A stretch of 64,000 nt of DNA, taken from positions 124,001 to 188,000 of the forward strand of contig NZ_QVNQ01000012.1 in NCBI RefSeq assembly GCF_003432485.1, read 5' to 3'. Of the stretch, positions 62,648 through 64,000 are shown piece by piece (positions within the stretch are counted from its first letter, which is position 1; the number at the start of each line of letters is the position of its first letter). Below the pieces are notes generated by a model that saw only the letters and a list, made by a program, of their open reading frames with translations, ran no database searches and was not told the origin of the DNA. The DNA comes from Actinomadura spongiicola. GTDB lineage: Bacteria > Actinomycetota > Actinomycetes > Streptosporangiales > Streptosporangiaceae. Made by a program: the position numbers and the translations under genes.

Positions 62648-64000
62648 ATGTTCCAGTTGGCGATCAGTTCGCTGCGCAGGCGAGCCGGGGCGTTCGCGGC
62701 GACCTTCCTCGCGATGTTCCTCGGCTCGGCGATCATCATGGCGTTCGCGTCGATGCTGGACACGGCGGAGGCGAGCGGCGCGACCGGAACGGCCAGGGAG
62801 ACGCTCGTCGTGATGGCGAACGTCGTCGGCGGCTGGGGCCTGCTACTGGTGATCTTCGCGGTCACCTCGACGCTGACCCTGTCGGTCCGGCAGCGGGCCG
62901 CGGAGGTGGCGCTGCTGAAGAGCGTCGGCGCGACCCCGGCGCAGCTCCGCCGCATGATCGTCGGTGAGGCGGCGGCTCTGGCCGTGGTGGCGGCACTGCT
63001 CGGGATCGTCCCGGGGATGCTCCTCGGCCGGGGGCTGCTCGGCCTGCTGCACGACACCGACCAGGTCCCGGCGGACGTCGGGTACAGCTTCGGCCCGGTC
63101 GCGCTGTCCATGGGCATCGGCATCACGTTCGTGTCCGCGGTCGGCGCCGCGCTGATCACGGCCCGCCGCACGACCCGCGTCCGGGTCGTCGAGTCGCTGA
63201 CGGCCGCGGCCGTCGACACCGGACGGCTGACCAGGAAGCGCATCGTGTTCGCGGTGATCTTCATCCTGGTCGCCGTGCAGCAGGCGATCATCACCGTGAC
63301 CGTGATGGACGGCAAGGGCACCGACGCGATGGCGACGTCCGGGCAGGCCGACATCCTCGCCGCGATCGGCCTGGCGCTGCTCGCCCCGGCGATCATGCGG
63401 CGGGTGACGGCGCTGGTCGCGGGTCCGCTACGGCGGTTCGGCGGCGCGGCGGGCGGGCTCGCCGCCGACACCATGCGCCGCCGCACCTCCGCGCTGGCCT
63501 CCGCCGTCACGCCGATCATCCTGTTCGTCGCGACGGCCGTCGGGACGCTGTTCCTCCAGGCCACCGAGAACGCGGCGGTGGCCGCCTCCGGGCTCGCCAA
63601 GACCAACGAGCAGAAGAACATCGAGACGCTCAACTTCGTCGTCATCGGCATGGTCGTGCTGTTCACCGCGATCATGCTGGTCAACACGCTGGTCGCGGCG
63701 ACCGCGCACCGGCGCCGCGAGTTCGGCCAGACGCGGCTCGCCGGCGCCACGCCCGGCCAGGTGCTCGGTGCCGTCGCGGTCGAGTCGGCGGTGCTGACCG
63801 TCACCGGGGTCGCCGTCGGAACGGTCGCGTCCGTCTTCACGATCGTCCCGTTCGGGCTCGCCCGGAACGACTCGGCCACCCCGGACGGCAGCGTGTGGAC
63901 CTACCTCGCCGTGGTGGCGCTCGCCGCCGTCCTCACCGGGGCCACCGCCTACGCGGCGACCCGCCGGGCCGTCCGCGTCCCCGCGGTCGAGGCGGCGCTT
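62648..64000 (+). CDS. FtsX-like ABC permease; 3' end outside window
   Basis: The frame is open to the last base, so about 451 residues are visible and the gene continues. The ATG at 62648 is 2 bp after the ATPase stop; a GTG at 62642 overlaps that stop. Helix 1 (AATFLAMFLGSAIIMAF) is followed by an FtsX core (STLTLSVRQRAAEVALLKSVGATPAQLRRMI, about 74-110) and three helices. A second FtsX-type core occurs near 350 (MVNTLVAATAHRRREFGQTRLAGATPGQVLGAV). Two such cores mean a fused, duplicated permease of the kind that pairs with one ATPase. The substrate or effector is unknown. Confidence 0.9.
   Translation, partial: MFQLAISSLRRRAGAFAATFLAMFLGSAIIMAFASMLDTAEASGATGTARETLVVMANVVGGWGLLLVIFAVTSTLTLSVRQRAAEVALLKSVGATPAQLRRMIVGEAAALAVVAALLGIVPGMLLGRGLLGLLHDTDQVPADVGYSFGPVALSMGIGITFVSAVGAALITARRTTRVRVVESLTAAAVDTGRLTRKRIVFAVIFILVAVQQAIITVTVMDGKGTDAMATSGQADILAAIGLALLAPAIMRRVTALVAGPLRRFGGAAGGLAADTMRRRTSALASAVTPIILFVATAVGTLFLQATENAAVAASGLAKTNEQKNIETLNFVVIGMVVLFTAIMLVNTLVAATAHRRREFGQTRLAGATPGQVLGAVAVESAVLTVTGVAVGTVASVFTIVPFGLARNDSATPDGSVWTYLAVVALAAVLTGATAYAATRRAVRVPAVEAAL

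Overview
This window is high-GC chromosomal DNA (about 70% by eye) with many GTG starts, ATGA/GTGA gene overlaps and leaderless TAnnnT promoters. It comes from a filamentous actinomycete. The gene set (sepH, a DUF4193 protein, dut plus a DUF3710 protein, CutRS-type two-component genes, Ser/Thr kinases, a PUFA/HglE-like PKS) would fit Streptosporangiales or Thermomonosporaceae (an Actinomadura-like organism). The family assignment is a guess from gene content.

Region by region. 1-9.5 kb: the end of a translationally coupled operon with two PUFA/heterocyst-glycolipid-type PKS subunits, a free ACP and a GT1 glycosyltransferase. Many catalytic residues are missing: both AT serines, the KR Ser and Tyr, the PPTase-like Asp and the glycosyltransferase His. 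9.5-17.1 kb: a HerA-type ATPase with a DUF1361 membrane protein, a divergent membrane protein with a Ser/Thr-rich tail, and a DUF2510/M48 metalloprotease whose linker is built of 40-residue repeats. 17.2-18.6 kb: small conserved genes, one with a perfect LexA/SOS box over its leaderless promoter. 18.7-21.9 kb: the conserved Nif3 / zinc-ribbon / RNase H-phosphatase operon, followed by the RNase P RNA gene rnpB. 21.9-24.2 kb: a small accessory patch with a fossil tyrosine integrase, a nucleotidyltransferase, a multi-spanning membrane protein and a small membrane protein.

24.6-36 kb: a SulP-carbonic anhydrase fusion, a disordered single-pass membrane protein, a PEBP lipoprotein, NDH-2, a DrrAB-type ABC exporter and a pair of bacterial PH-domain membrane proteins. 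36-51 kb: sepH, a membrane protein with DPxATR repeats, a lactone oxidase, ferrochelatase-suhB, an unlisted 58-residue protein, a CutRS-like two-component system, two tandem Ser/Thr kinases (one fused to an extracellular peptide-binding domain), and DUF4193 and DUF4235 proteins.

51-64 kb: valS, a type VII secretion-like cassette (helical and WXG-like proteins plus a YbaB/EspL-like protein), a YidC paralogue, dut, a DUF3710 gene, a 26-residue bL37-like ribosomal protein, a PIG-L deacetylase, an ArsB/NhaD-type transporter and an ABC/FtsX pair that runs off the end.

How the genes fit together: hemH-suhB, cutRS, DUF4193, valS and dut-DUF3710 form a housekeeping backbone that I recall, in related order, from Streptomyces and Mycobacterium. 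The PKS operon, the HerA locus, the integrase patch and the ESX-like cassette look like accessory blocks beside or inside it. No tRNA, CRISPR array or intact insertion sequence was seen.
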